From Actinomadura sp. K4S16 (GTDB lineage: Bacteria > Actinomycetota > Actinomycetes > Streptosporangiales > Streptosporangiaceae), in the NCBI RefSeq assembly GCF_008327685.1, contig NZ_BDDE01000015.1:434001-498000 (forward strand): 64,000 bases of DNA, in the 5' to 3' direction. The translations under genes and the position numbers were made by a program. Below are positions 8,397 through 17,049 of this stretch, piece after piece (the stretch's first letter is position 1; every line of letters starts with the position of its first letter). The notes below the pieces were generated by a model. It made no database searches, was not told where the DNA came from, and was given only the letters and a program-made list of their open reading frames with translations.

Positions 8397-8568
8397 CGGT
8401 CGTGCCGGAGGCGGAGGGCGGCCCCCGGCGGACGCGGACGCGCCGCGCGGAAGGTAATGGCGGTGGGCGGCGCCGTTACCGGTTGACGGCTCGTTTCTTG
8501 CGGATTTGGGACGCAGTTGTGGCGTTTGGTTGAAAATGGGGTCTATTTGCATCTGGCACACTGAGGGC

Positions 8569-9087
8569 GTGACGGTTAATGATCCGTTGATCCGGCTTGC
8601 GCGTCCGGGAGACGCGTCGGCTCTGGCGGAACTGCAGCACACTCTGGACAACGAGACGGAGTTCATGCTCCTGGAGCCCGGCGAGCGGGAGCCCGACCTG
8701 GAGCCGCTGAAGCTGCGGCTGGCCGCCTGCGCCGAGGGACGCAACCTGTCGTACCTGGTCGTGGCGCTGGACGGGCCCGCGGCGGTGGGCTACGTCGACG
8801 TGAGGGTGCTCCCCTACGCCAGGGCCAAGCGCACCGGCTACGTGGTGGCCGGTGTGCGCTCGGGCCATCGCGGCCGGGGTCTGGGCGGAGCGCTGATGCG
8901 GACGGCGGTCCAGGAGGCGCGGACGCGCGGAATGCGACGCCTGGAACTCACCGTCATGGAGCAGAATCGCCACGCCTTGGCGCTTTACCTGAATTGCGGC
9001 TTTCAGGTAGAAGGGCTCCGGCGGGCGGCGCTGGACGTCCAGGGGCACCGGGTCAACGAGTACTACATGGGCCTGCTGCTGGACTGA
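8569..9087 (+). CDS. GNAT-family N-acetyltransferase
   Basis: A 172-residue GCN5-related acetyltransferase. The acetyl-CoA binding loop is HRGRGLGGALMRTAVQEA (motif A), followed by the strand MRRLELTVMEQNRHALALY and NCGFQVEG (motif B). The acceptor is unknown. The start is uncertain. I prefer the GTG at 8569 because the conserved fold begins right after it and the upstream sequence is AT-richer and promoter-like. A GAGGG directly abuts this GTG, so translation may be nearly leaderless. An ATG at 8536 is in frame but lacks a ribosome binding site. The gene is convergent with the M1 peptidase gene. Confidence 0.82.
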   Translation: MTVNDPLIRLARPGDASALAELQHTLDNETEFMLLEPGEREPDLEPLKLRLAACAEGRNLSYLVVALDGPAAVGYVDVRVLPYARAKRTGYVVAGVRSGHRGRGLGGALMRTAVQEARTRGMRRLELTVMEQNRHALALYLNCGFQVEGLRRAALDVQGHRVNEYYMGLLLD

Positions 9088-9137
9088 GCCCGGAGCGGTA
9101 TCGCGGGATCCGCCCGCGTGCCGGGAGGGCCGAGGGA

Positions 9138-9156
9138 CCGGCAGGCGGGTTGCCGG
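9138..9156. terminator. weak hairpin between convergent genes
   Basis: CCGGCA (9138-9143) and TGCCGG (9151-9156) form a 6-bp stem with a 7-base loop in the 82-base gap between the convergent GNAT and M1 peptidase genes. It could end transcription from either side, but the stem is short. Confidence 0.35.
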
Positions 9157-9169
9157 CCCCAGGGCGGGA

Positions 9170-10615
9170 TCACCAGTCCGCGGGTTTCCCGGGGCTGTGG
9201 AGCCAGACCTTGAAGAAGGCGTCCAGGTCCCGACCGGAGATCCTTTCGGCCAAGGCCTCGAACTCCCCGGTGCTGCCGTTGCCGTACCGCTTCTCGGCCA
9301 CCCAGGTGCGCACGAGCCGCAGGAACGGCCCGTCACCGATCTTGTGCCGCAGGGCCTGCAGGGTCATCGCGCCGCGGAAGTAGATCGCGCGGTGGAACAG
9401 CTGGTCGCGGGTCGGGTCGGCGAGCACGACGTCCCAGAACGGGGGCCGGTCCGGCTGGATGGGCGGCGGGTTCTCGTAGGACTGCTCGAACGACAGCTGC
9501 GCGGACTGGCCGCCGTGCTTCTCCGCCCAGTACCACTCGACCCACTTCGCGAAGCCCTCGTTCAGCCAGACGTCCTTCCAGTCGCGGACCGAGACGCTGT
9601 CGCCGAACCACTGGTGGCTTATCTCGTGCGCCACACCGCGCTCGATGGGCGGGCTCTGGTAGGTGGGGCGGGTCTGGGTCTCCAGCGCGTTCTCGAGATT
9701 GAGCGGCGGCACGTTGTCGTTCTCGACGATGGAGCCGGTGCTGGTGAACGGGTAGTCGCCGAAGTAGCCGGCCAGCTCGTCGGTGACCCGCGTGGTGTGG
9801 CGCGGCGTGCTCAGCGCGTCGGGGTCGGAGGCGATGTCCGGGTCGACCGCGTCGAGCTGCGGGACGCCCTTGGGGGTGGTCGTCGTGGAGACGTTGAACC
9901 GTCCGATCGAGTTGGTCACCAGGTACGTCGCCATCGGCCGGTCCTCCCGCCACAGGAAGGTGTCCTTGCCGTGGGCGGTCCACTGCTTCACGAGGCGTCC
10001 GTTGCCGATCGCCTTGAGGCCCCGGGGGACGGTCGTCTCCAGCGTGACCAGCGCCTTGTCGCGCGGATGGTCGTTGGCCGGGAACCAGGTGGACGCGCCG
10101 TTGGGCTCGCCCATGACCGTCGCGCCGTCCCTGGTGGGGACGAATCCGTACGGGAGGTCGAAGATGATCGGGCCGCTCAGGACCTCCGGCACCCCGTCGT
10201 ACCGGACGGTCACGGTGAACGCGCTCCGCTTCCGCAGCCCCTTCGGCGGGGTGATCTCCAGCTCGCGCTCGCCGGTGCGGTCGTAGGACGCCCTGCGGCC
10301 GTTCACGCTCACCGACCGCACGTTCATCTTGTAGAAGTCGAGGTTGAACCTGGAGAGGTTCTGGGTGGCGGTCGCCTTGATGGTGGTCGTGCCGGTGAGC
10401 TCGTCGGTGCCGGGGTCGTAGGCCGTCTTCAGGTGGTAGTGCGTGACGTCGTACCCGCCGTTGCCGAGGTAGGGGAAGTAGGGGTCGCCGATACCTGGGG
10501 CGCCCGGCTCATACCGGACGTCGGCGCCCGCGGCGGGCGCGAACAGCCCGAGCGCGGCGGCGCCGGCCGCCGCGACCGCCAGCGGAAGCCGGCGGGCGGA
10601 TCTGAGAGTCGCCAT
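9170..10615 (-). CDS. secreted M1-family zinc metallopeptidase
   Basis: A 481-residue aminopeptidase-like enzyme of the M1 (gluzincin) family. A Sec signal peptide opens the protein (residues 1-31, APAAGA cleavage region). The N-terminal beta domain is followed by the catalytic domain, with zinc motif VAHEISHQWFGDS near residue 329 and the third ligand glutamate in WLNEGFAKWVEWYW. At 481 residues it lacks the long C-terminal helical domain of aminopeptidase N and resembles the short secreted actinomycete M1 proteins. The ATG at 10615 follows GAGAGGGACTCG. It should act outside the membrane on peptides. It is transcribed away from its downstream neighbour GNAT (convergent) and stands alone. 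Confidence 0.9.
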   Translation of the reverse strand: MATLRSARRLPLAVAAAGAAALGLFAPAAGADVRYEPGAPGIGDPYFPYLGNGGYDVTHYHLKTAYDPGTDELTGTTTIKATATQNLSRFNLDFYKMNVRSVSVNGRRASYDRTGERELEITPPKGLRKRSAFTVTVRYDGVPEVLSGPIIFDLPYGFVPTRDGATVMGEPNGASTWFPANDHPRDKALVTLETTVPRGLKAIGNGRLVKQWTAHGKDTFLWREDRPMATYLVTNSIGRFNVSTTTTPKGVPQLDAVDPDIASDPDALSTPRHTTRVTDELAGYFGDYPFTSTGSIVENDNVPPLNLENALETQTRPTYQSPPIERGVAHEISHQWFGDSVSVRDWKDVWLNEGFAKWVEWYWAEKHGGQSAQLSFEQSYENPPPIQPDRPPFWDVVLADPTRDQLFHRAIYFRGAMTLQALRHKIGDGPFLRLVRTWVAEKRYGNGSTGEFEALAERISGRDLDAFFKVWLHSPGKPADW

Positions 10616-10770
10616 CGAGTCCCTCTCCGTCGAGGTCGGACGATCGCCTCCGCGGCGCTCCGGCCCGGGGCGATCCGAACTTGATCATTTACGTGCCCGC
10701 CCGGGATGCCGGCCAAGCCCCACAAAACGATCTTGTCGGGCGGCCCCGCGCGCGGCGGCGGGGCAGGACG

Positions 10771-11964
10771 TCACGTCCAGCTGAGGCGTTCGGCGAGGAG
10801 GGCCTGCTGGGCCGGGTTCCCCGCCAGGGCGAGGGCCCGGCGGTCGGCTGTATGGGCCTCGAGGCGGCGGCCCAGGTCGCGCAGCAGTTCGGCGCGGACG
10901 GCGTGGAACAGGTGATGGCCGTCGAGGGCCTCGGCGAGCGGCGCGAGCGCGTCCAGGGCGGCGGTCGGCCCCTGGACGTAGCGGACGGCGACGGCGCGGT
11001 GCAGCCGGACGATCGGCGTGTCCGTCATGCGCAGGAGCATGTCGTACAGGACGAGGATCTGCGTCCAGTCGGTGTCGTCCCACGTGGGGGCCTCGGCATG
11101 GCAGGCGACGATGGCGGCCTGGAGCTGGTACGGGCCGGGCCGTCTCATCGCGGCGGCGCGGGCGATGAGCCGGGAGGCCTCGGCGACGGCCTCGTGGTCC
11201 CAGGCGCCGCGGTCCTGGTCGCGCAGCGGGACGAGGTGGCCGCCGTCGAAGCGGGCGGCGGTGCGGGCCTGGTGGAGCCGGATGAGGGCGAGCAGGCCGA
11301 GGACCTCGGGCTCGCGCGGCATGAGCCAGGCGAGGCTTCCGGCCAGCCACTCGGCGTCCTCCGCGAGGTCGCGGGCGTGCGGGCGGTCGCCGCCGCTGGT
11401 CAGGTAGCCCTCGTTGAACAGCAGGTACACGACGGCGAGGACCTGGTTCACCCGCGCGTCGAGCTCGTCGTCCGACGGGATCCGGTACGGGATCCGCGCG
11501 TCGGTGATCTTGCGCTTGGCGCGGGTGATCCGCCGCGCGACGGTCGTCTCCGGGACCAGGAACGCGGCGGCGATCTGCCCGGTCGTCAGCCCGCACACGG
11601 TGCGCAGCGTGAGCGCGACCTGCGCGGCCACGGGCAGCGCGGGGTGGCAGCAGACGAAGACCAGCTTGAGCCGGTCGTCGGGCTCGCCCGGCACCGGCCA
11701 CTGGAGCCGGGCGAGCTTGTCGCGGTAGTTGGCCTGGCGGCGCAGGAGGTCGATGCCGCGGCGCCGGGCGGTGGTGAGGAGCCAGGCGTCCGGATGGTCG
11801 GGGACGCCCTCCTCGGGCCAGCGCCTCAGGGCCGTCTCGACGGCGTCCTGCATGACGTCCTCGGCGGCGGCGAAGTCCCCGAGCGTCCGGATGAGGCACG
11901 CCGTCAGCCGGCCCGCGTGCTCGCGCACCACGCGGGCCAGCTCGGCGTGCGCCTCGTCGGTCAC
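10771..11964 (-). CDS. ECF42-type RNA polymerase sigma factor
   Basis: A 397-residue ECF sigma factor with the long C-terminal extension that defines the ECF42 group (DUF6596 plus TPR-like helices). Sigma-2 is at residues 10-75 (DFAAAEDVMQDAVETALRRW) and sigma-4 at about 110-165 (GLTTGQIAAAFLVPETTVAR). The extension replaces an anti-sigma factor as the control element in this group. It follows a YciI (DGPF) gene by 13 bases and a VOC gene before that, the standard ECF42 gene order. The GTG start at 11964 is preceded by GAGGG about ten bases away. A second ECF42/YciI locus lies at 31.3-33.0 kb. Confidence 0.88.
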   Translation of the reverse strand: MTDEAHAELARVVREHAGRLTACLIRTLGDFAAAEDVMQDAVETALRRWPEEGVPDHPDAWLLTTARRRGIDLLRRQANYRDKLARLQWPVPGEPDDRLKLVFVCCHPALPVAAQVALTLRTVCGLTTGQIAAAFLVPETTVARRITRAKRKITDARIPYRIPSDDELDARVNQVLAVVYLLFNEGYLTSGGDRPHARDLAEDAEWLAGSLAWLMPREPEVLGLLALIRLHQARTAARFDGGHLVPLRDQDRGAWDHEAVAEASRLIARAAAMRRPGPYQLQAAIVACHAEAPTWDDTDWTQILVLYDMLLRMTDTPIVRLHRAVAVRYVQGPTAALDALAPLAEALDGHHLFHAVRAELLRDLGRRLEAHTADRRALALAGNPAQQALLAERLSWT

Positions 11965-11977
11965 GGGATGCGGTCCC

Positions 11978-12316
11978 TCAGGTGATCGGACGGATCTCGA
12001 CGACCGGGCAGGCGGGCCAGCCGCGGGCGATGGCGAGGACCTCGTCGAGGTCGGCGGCCTCGACCTCCGCGTAGCCGCTCACGACCTCCTTGCCCTCGAC
12101 GAAGGGGCCGTCGGTGAGCAGCGGGTCCGGCCCGTCCAGGCGCAGGGTGGTGGCCGTGTGCGCGGGCTCCAGATGCGCGTGATGAGTGATCTGGGCCGAA
12201 TGCCGGGCGAACCACTCCGCGACCCGCTCGTACGCCGCCTGGCGGTCGCCCTCGCTCATGGCGGCCAGCTCCTGGGCGTACTCCTCGGTCTCGACGAACA
12301 TGAGAACGTACTTCAC
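11978..12316 (-). CDS. YciI (DGPF) family protein
   Basis: A 112-residue YciI-like protein with a ferredoxin-like fold. The family hallmark DGPF is seen in LLTDGPFVEGKEVVSGYAEV, with the N-terminal strand MKYVLMFVETEEY. The biochemical role of these proteins is unsettled; they are the usual partners and likely targets of ECF42 sigma factors. The GTG at 12316 follows GGAGGGGAAGACGCAA. It sits between a VOC gene (31-base gap) and the ECF42 gene (13-base gap), so the three form one operon. Confidence 0.88.
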   Translation of the reverse strand: MKYVLMFVETEEYAQELAAMSEGDRQAAYERVAEWFARHSAQITHHAHLEPAHTATTLRLDGPDPLLTDGPFVEGKEVVSGYAEVEAADLDEVLAIARGWPACPVVEIRPIT

Positions 12317-12347
12317 TTGCGTCTTCCCCTCCGTCGGGGTCGGCCGG

Positions 12348-12746
12348 TCAGCCGGCGGGCAGGGTCGCGTACAGGTCGATCCCGTTGCCGTCCGGGTCGA
12401 GGACGGTGGCGTACCGCATCCCCCAGAACGCGTCCCACGGCTCCTTGACCCCGGTGTACCCCGCCTCGGTCAGCTCGGCGTACTTGGCGTCCACCTCCTC
12501 GGGGGCCGCGGCCTGGAACGCGAGGAAGTTGCGCGCACCGCCGGACGGCTTCGTCCAGCCGGGCAGGGTGGGGACCCGGAACGCCTCGGTGTCGAGCATG
12601 ATGTGCAGCCCGCCGGGCAGGTCGCAGCCCGCGTGGTCGGGGTAGGCGGAGTCGACCTTGAACTCCAGGCCGAGCCGGCGGTAGAAGGCGATTGCGGCGT
12701 CCATGTCGGACACCACGATGTCGATCGTGTTCATCGTCAGGTCCAC
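12348..12746 (-). CDS. VOC family protein, first gene of ECF42 operon
   Basis: A 132-residue vicinal-oxygen-chelate protein: MNTIDIVVSDMDAAIAFYRR at the start, a central CDLPGGLHIMLDTEAFR strand pair, and the closing VLDPDGNGIDLYATLP typical of the second half. Substrate is unknown. The GTG at 12746 follows GGAGGAGCACGTC. It heads the operon with the YciI and ECF42 genes and is therefore likely a member of the sigma factor's regulon. It is divergent from ychJ over about 150 bases. Confidence 0.86.
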   Translation of the reverse strand: MDLTMNTIDIVVSDMDAAIAFYRRLGLEFKVDSAYPDHAGCDLPGGLHIMLDTEAFRVPTLPGWTKPSGGARNFLAFQAAAPEEVDAKYAELTEAGYTGVKEPWDAFWGMRYATVLDPDGNGIDLYATLPAG

Positions 12747-12899
12747 GACGTGCTCCTCCGTGTCGTTGGAACGGCTCTCTTCACCTCCTAGACGATCGGC
12801 GGACGGCTCGATACGACACCTCCACGAGGATCTGGGCTCAGACGGGCACGGCGATCAGGGTGGCCGCGCGGGTGCCGTTCCGCAAGGCAGAATCGGGGG

Positions 12900-13280
12900 G
12901 TGGCGAAGAGATGTCCCTGCGGTGTCGGCCCCCGGTATCGGGACTGCTGCGGGCCGTTGCACCGGGGCGAGGAGACGGCGGCGACGGCGGAGCGGCTGAT
13001 GCGGTCGCGGTTCAGCGCGTTCGCGGTGGAGGACGAGGCGTACCTGCTGGCGACCTGGCATCCGGCGACCCGTCCGGAGCGGATCGGTTTCGAGGACGGC
13101 ATGCGCTGGACGGAACTGGAGATCGTCCGCACCGAGGGCGGCGGCCCCGACGACGACAAGGGCGTCGTGGAATTCCGCGCCCACTACCTGGCGGGCACGG
13201 AGCCCGGGGAATTGCACGAGGTCAGCCGGTTCGTGCGCCATGACGGCGCGTGGGTCTACGTCCGCGGCAAAGTGACCTGA
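12900..13280 (+). CDS. YchJ-family (UPF0225) protein with SEC-C zinc motif
   Basis: A 126-residue member of the YchJ family. It begins with an SEC-C type metal-binding motif, CPCGVGPRYRDCCGPLHRG, followed by the family's alpha/beta domain (LMRSRFSAFAVEDEAYLLAT and the closing WVYVRGKV). Function is unknown in bacteria generally. The start is GTG at 12900 in a G-rich context, so the exact ribosome binding site is not distinct. It is convergent with the MFS transporter, 21 bases between stops. Confidence 0.85.
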   Translation: MAKRCPCGVGPRYRDCCGPLHRGEETAATAERLMRSRFSAFAVEDEAYLLATWHPATRPERIGFEDGMRWTELEIVRTEGGGPDDDKGVVEFRAHYLAGTEPGELHEVSRFVRHDGAWVYVRGKVT

Positions 13281-13301
13281 CATTCCGCCGCGCGGGCGTG
13301 G

Positions 13302-14576
13302 TCACGACACCGGTCCCGTTCTGAGCCGCCGCCCGCAGCGGGCCAGCAGCGCCAGCAGCAGGACGGGCGCGACGAACACGGCGGCGCGCAGGGTGGTGAG
13401 GTCAGCGAGGGCTCCCAGCACGAGCGGGGCTACGCCGATCGCCACCCCGGACGCGAGCGCGCACCGCGCCGCGGCCCGCGCAGGCTCGGACGGGCGCGCG
13501 GCGAGGGCCTGCCCCAGGATCACCGGGTAGAGCAGCGCCACCCCGAGCCCCGTCACCACCAGCCCGGCGACCGCGACCGGCGCGGGCGACGTCCACAGCA
13601 CCGCGAAGCCTCCGATCCCGACGGCCGCCGCGAGCGCGAGCAGCCGGTCGGGCCGTCCCCCGCGGCGGACGACCGGGCCCGCGACCGCCCGCCCGGCGGC
13701 CATCCCGAGCACGAACCCCGCCGACAACGTGGCCGCGGCCCCCGAGCCCAGCCCCTTGGCGCTCCCGAGGAAGTCCGCCGCCCAGAACACCATGCAGAAC
13801 TCGACCCCCACGGCCAGGACGAGATCGACCCACCGCCCCCAGAACCCCGTCCCGCCTCGTCCGGCACCTGCGGACTCGGCGTCGGCAGGCCCGGCGCCGG
13901 TGGGCCCGACTTCCGCAGGCCCGGCATCGGTCGGCTGGGCACCGGCGGCGGCGCCGACGGGCGCGCTGCGCGGGGGCAGGGCGGGTGCCAGGTCAACCCC
14001 GGCGGGGATGCGGTGCGGGCGGACGAGCACGAGGAGGGCGGCGGCCGCGAGGAGGGGCGGGGCGGCGAAGGCGGTGCGCCAGCCGAGGCCGTGGGCCAGG
14101 GCGGCGCCGATGAGGATCGGGGAGAGCACGGACGCGGCGCTGGAGACCGCGTTGGCCTCCCCGATCTGGATCGTTCCATCGCCGCGGTGCGCGGCGCGCA
14201 GCGCGGTCGGGACGAGTTGGACGAGCCCCGCGCCGCCGAGGCCGAGGACCAGGGCTCCGGCGGCCGTGCCGAGGCGTCCGCCGGAGACGGCCAGCAGCGC
14301 GGCGCCGCCGACGAGCGCGGCCAGGGCGACGGGGATCCCGGCGCGCCCGAGCCGCTCCGCCGCGCGGTGCCCGGTCAGCCCCACGACCACCAGCCCGAGG
14401 GCGAAGGCGGAGGGGTAGAGGGCGGCCTCGGTGCGCGGCAGGCCGCGTTCCTCCCGCAGTTCGGGAAGGATCGCGCCGAGCGCGGTGAGCAGGTACCCGA
14501 GGCATCCGAAGGCGGCGTACAGCCCGAGCGTCCCGGCCGTCCGACCGGCGAGCGGACCCGCACCGGCAGGCTTCAT
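13302..14576 (-). CDS. MFS transporter
   Basis: A 424-residue membrane protein with about twelve hydrophobic helices (the first is TLGLYAAFGCLGYLLTALGA). It fits the major facilitator superfamily of proton-coupled exporters or importers. The central cytoplasmic loop between helices 6 and 7 (about residues 205-245) is a degenerate GPA-rich stretch in which GPAEVGP, TGAGPAD and AESAGAG alternate; this looks like repeat expansion. The substrate is unknown. The ATG at 14576 follows GGAGG. It is divergent from a ROK regulator only 51 bases away, so the ROK protein probably controls this transporter, perhaps in response to a sugar. Confidence 0.85.
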   Translation of the reverse strand: MKPAGAGPLAGRTAGTLGLYAAFGCLGYLLTALGAILPELREERGLPRTEAALYPSAFALGLVVVGLTGHRAAERLGRAGIPVALAALVGGAALLAVSGGRLGTAAGALVLGLGGAGLVQLVPTALRAAHRGDGTIQIGEANAVSSAASVLSPILIGAALAHGLGWRTAFAAPPLLAAAALLVLVRPHRIPAGVDLAPALPPRSAPVGAAAGAQPTDAGPAEVGPTGAGPADAESAGAGRGGTGFWGRWVDLVLAVGVEFCMVFWAADFLGSAKGLGSGAAATLSAGFVLGMAAGRAVAGPVVRRGGRPDRLLALAAAVGIGGFAVLWTSPAPVAVAGLVVTGLGVALLYPVILGQALAARPSEPARAAARCALASGVAIGVAPLVLGALADLTTLRAAVFVAPVLLLALLARCGRRLRTGPVS

Positions 14577-14594
14577 CGCGCCTCCTCTATTAAA

Positions 14595-14607
14595 CTCGTG
14601 GTACGAG
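14595..14607. promoter_or_regulatory. inverted repeat between MFS and ROK genes
   Basis: CTCGT-GGT-ACGAG, 5-bp perfect arms around three bases, lies in the 51-base AT-richer gap between the divergent MFS and ROK genes. Given the tiny gap, a protein bound here would affect both promoters. It is a candidate ROK operator. Confidence 0.4.
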
Positions 14608-14627
14608 GATAAGTCGCACGGGCCAGG

Positions 14628-15824
14628 ATGTCACCCATGGAGCGGATGACCGCGCACTCGGCGCGCGCGCTGCGCAGCCAGGGGGTCCTGGCCGTGCTCC
14701 GGTACGTGCACGCGCACCCGTCCGCGAAGCGCGCGGAGGCGGCGCGGGCGCTGGGGCTGAGCAGCGGGTCCGCGACCGAGATCATCGGACGGTTGAAGGC
14801 GGCCCGCCTGGTGGACGAGGTCCACGCGCCGACCGGCGGGCGCGGCCGCCCCTCCCCGGCGCTCGTCGCCCACCGGGACGGCCCGCTCGTGTGCGTCGTC
14901 GACATCAGCCACGAGCGCTGGCGGGCGGGCTGCGTCGAGCTGGGCGGGCGCGTCGTCGCGGAGGAGGCCGGCGGCCACTCCGGCACCCCGGACGTCCTCG
15001 GGACGCTCGGCGACCGCGTGTCGGCCCTGCACGCCCGTTACGGCCGCCGGCTCCGCGCCGTCTCCGCCTGCGTCGCTGGCACGGTCAGCGGTACGACGGT
15101 CGTCCAGGCGTCCGGGATGGGCTGGCGGGACGTGGACCTCGAACCGCTCCGGCCGCCCGGGATCCCCCTGCTCGTCGGCAACGACGCCTCGCTCGCCGGG
15201 CTGGCCGAGGCGAGGCGAGGCGCGGGCGCGGGGACGCGGGTCGTCCTGCACCTGACGGTCGAGGTCGGGGTCGGGGGCATCCTCGTCGTGGACGGACGGC
15301 CGGTGGACGGCGCCACGGGCGCGGGCGGCGAGTTCGGCCACATGCCGTTCGGCGACCCGTCGCTCCGCTGCCCCTGCGGCGCCGACGGCTGCTGGGACCT
15401 GGAGGTCGACGGGCGCGCCATGGCCCGCGCGCTCGGCCGTCCCGAACCGCGTGACCCGCGCACGGCGGCCGGGCAGGTGATCGCCGCCGCGGCGTCCGAC
15501 CCCGCCGCCCGCGCGGCCGTCGAGACCGCCGCGCACGCGCTGGGGCGGGGCGTCGGCGCCCTCGCCAACGCCCTGGACCCCGGCGTGGTCACGCTCTCCG
15601 GCCTGGCCACCGAGCTGGCCGAGACGGCGCCCGCCGCCTTGGAGGCCGGCTACGCCTCCGCCCTGATGCGCTACCGCCGGCCGGCGCCGCCGCCCGTCCT
15701 GTCCTCGACGCTCGGCCGGCAGGGGCCCCTCACCGGAGCCGCCGACGCCGCCTTCGACGCCCTCCTCACCGAGGACGGCCTCGACGCCTGGTCGCGCGCC
15801 TGGTCACTTCGCAAAACGCCTTAG
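14628..15824 (+). CDS. ROK-family transcriptional regulator
   Basis: A 398-residue regulator with an N-terminal winged helix-turn-helix (RAEAARALGLSSGSATEIIG) fused to an ASKHA sugar-kinase-like domain. The ROK zinc motif is CPCGADGCWDLEVDG; the sugar-site region is GGEFGHMPFGD. ROK repressors usually sense a sugar or sugar phosphate. The ATG at 14628 is used. Its stop codon (15822-15824) overlaps the stop of the convergent cupin gene. Its placement between the MFS gene and the cupin/Tm-1 operon suggests that it may control both, but this is inference. Confidence 0.87.
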   Translation: MSPMERMTAHSARALRSQGVLAVLRYVHAHPSAKRAEAARALGLSSGSATEIIGRLKAARLVDEVHAPTGGRGRPSPALVAHRDGPLVCVVDISHERWRAGCVELGGRVVAEEAGGHSGTPDVLGTLGDRVSALHARYGRRLRAVSACVAGTVSGTTVVQASGMGWRDVDLEPLRPPGIPLLVGNDASLAGLAEARRGAGAGTRVVLHLTVEVGVGGILVVDGRPVDGATGAGGEFGHMPFGDPSLRCPCGADGCWDLEVDGRAMARALGRPEPRDPRTAAGQVIAAAASDPAARAAVETAAHALGRGVGALANALDPGVVTLSGLATELAETAPAALEAGYASALMRYRRPAPPPVLSSTLGRQGPLTGAADAAFDALLTEDGLDAWSRAWSLRKTP

Positions 15825-16228
15825 GCCTGGCGCCACTCCGGGATGGCGCCGGCCTCGTGGAGGCAGAAGTCGGGCGCGCCTTCGAGGGCCTTCTCCTCGC
15901 CGCCCGGCGTGTAGGTGACGATGAGGCGCAGGGGGCGCCACGTCATGTTGTAGGTGGAGTGCCAGACGCCCTTGGGGATGTGGACCGCGTCGCCCTCGCG
16001 GATCACGAACGGCTCGCCGTCGTCCACCATCTGCGCGGCCTCGCCGGAGATCACGTAGATGACCTCCTCGGCGTTCGGGTGGTTGTGGCGCGCGTGCCCC
16101 TTGCCGGGGTTGACGATCACCTCGCCCAGCGTGCTGCCCGCCCCGGGCACCGCGGACGGGGTGACGAACCACTTGATCGACCCCCAGTCGAAGGTCATGG
16201 TCGTCACGTCACCGGGGTTCCTCAGCAT
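15821..16228 (-). CDS. cupin-domain protein
   Basis: A 135-residue single-domain cupin. Motif 1 is HARHNHPNAEEVIYVISGEA and motif 2 is EGDAVHIPKGVWHSTYN, with three His and one Glu available to bind a metal. Such small cupins can be isomerases, dioxygenases or sensors. Its ATG at 16228 overlaps the stop of the TIM-barrel gene by one base (TGATG), so translation is coupled, and it belongs functionally to the Tm-1-type operon. Its stop overlaps the ROK gene's stop by three bases from the opposite strand. Confidence 0.87.
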   Translation of the reverse strand: MLRNPGDVTTMTFDWGSIKWFVTPSAVPGAGSTLGEVIVNPGKGHARHNHPNAEEVIYVISGEAAQMVDDGEPFVIREGDAVHIPKGVWHSTYNMTWRPLRLIVTYTPGGEEKALEGAPDFCLHEAGAIPEWRQA

Positions 16229-17049
16229 CAGATCTCCAGGTTCTTGAAGGACGCCACCTGTGCGGTGATCGCCTTCTCGGTCGGCAGGCGCTCGACGGAG
16301 GAGGCGCCGAAGAAGCCGACGACGCCCTCCGTCCGGGACAGCACGTAAGCGGCGTCGTCGGGCTCGGCGATGGGGCCGCCGTGGCACAGCACGAGGACGT
16401 CGGGACGGACGGCGGCCGCCGCGTCCCGCATGGCCTGCACGCGCTCGACCGCCTCGTCCAGCGTCAGGGCCGTCCCGGCGCCGATGCTGCCCTTGGTGGT
16501 GAGGCCGACGTGCGGGACGAGCACGTCGGCGCCGGCCTCGGCCATCGCCCGCGCCTGGTCCTCGTCGAACACGTACGGGGCGGTGACCAGGCCGCGCTCG
16601 TGCGCGAGCCGCACCATCTCGACCTCCAGCTCGTACCCCATGCCGGTCTCTTCGAGGTTCTGCCGGAAGACGCCGTCGTAGAGCCCGACCGTCGGGAAGT
16701 TCTGCACGCCCGCGAAGCCCATGGCCTTGAGCCGGTCGAGGAAGACCGGCATCACCCGGAACGGGTCGGTGCCGCACACCCCCGCCAGCACGGGCGTGTC
16801 CCGGACGACGGGCAGCACCTCCGACGCCATCTCCACCACGATCTGGTTGGCGTCGCCGTAGGGCAGCAGGCCGGCCAGCGACCCGCGTCCGGCCATCCGG
16901 TAGCGGCCCGAGTTGTAGATGATGATCAGGTCGACGCCGCCCGCCTCGGCGCACTTGGCGGACAGGCCGGTGCCCGCCCCCGCGCCGATGACGGGCCTGC
17001 CCTCCTCGACGGTGTTCCGCAGCCGGAACAGGACGGTCTCGCGGTTCAC
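16228..17049 (-). CDS. TIM-barrel protein, phosphoenolpyruvate hydrolase-like (C-terminal half of Tm-1)
   Basis: A 273-residue TIM-barrel protein of the family often named phosphoenolpyruvate hydrolase-like. Recognisable pieces are IGAGAGTGLSAKCAEAGG, VDLIIIYNSGRYRMAGRGSL, LAGVCGTDPFR and VLVLCHGGPIAEPDD. In plants and some fungi this domain is the C-terminal half of Tm-1, fused to the UPF0261 domain; here the halves are separate genes. The reaction is not established. The GTG at 17049 overlaps the TGA of the upstream gene (GTGA), and its own stop overlaps the cupin ATG, so three genes are translationally coupled. Confidence 0.87.
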   Translation of the reverse strand: MNRETVLFRLRNTVEEGRPVIGAGAGTGLSAKCAEAGGVDLIIIYNSGRYRMAGRGSLAGLLPYGDANQIVVEMASEVLPVVRDTPVLAGVCGTDPFRVMPVFLDRLKAMGFAGVQNFPTVGLYDGVFRQNLEETGMGYELEVEMVRLAHERGLVTAPYVFDEDQARAMAEAGADVLVPHVGLTTKGSIGAGTALTLDEAVERVQAMRDAAAAVRPDVLVLCHGGPIAEPDDAAYVLSRTEGVVGFFGASSVERLPTEKAITAQVASFKNLEI

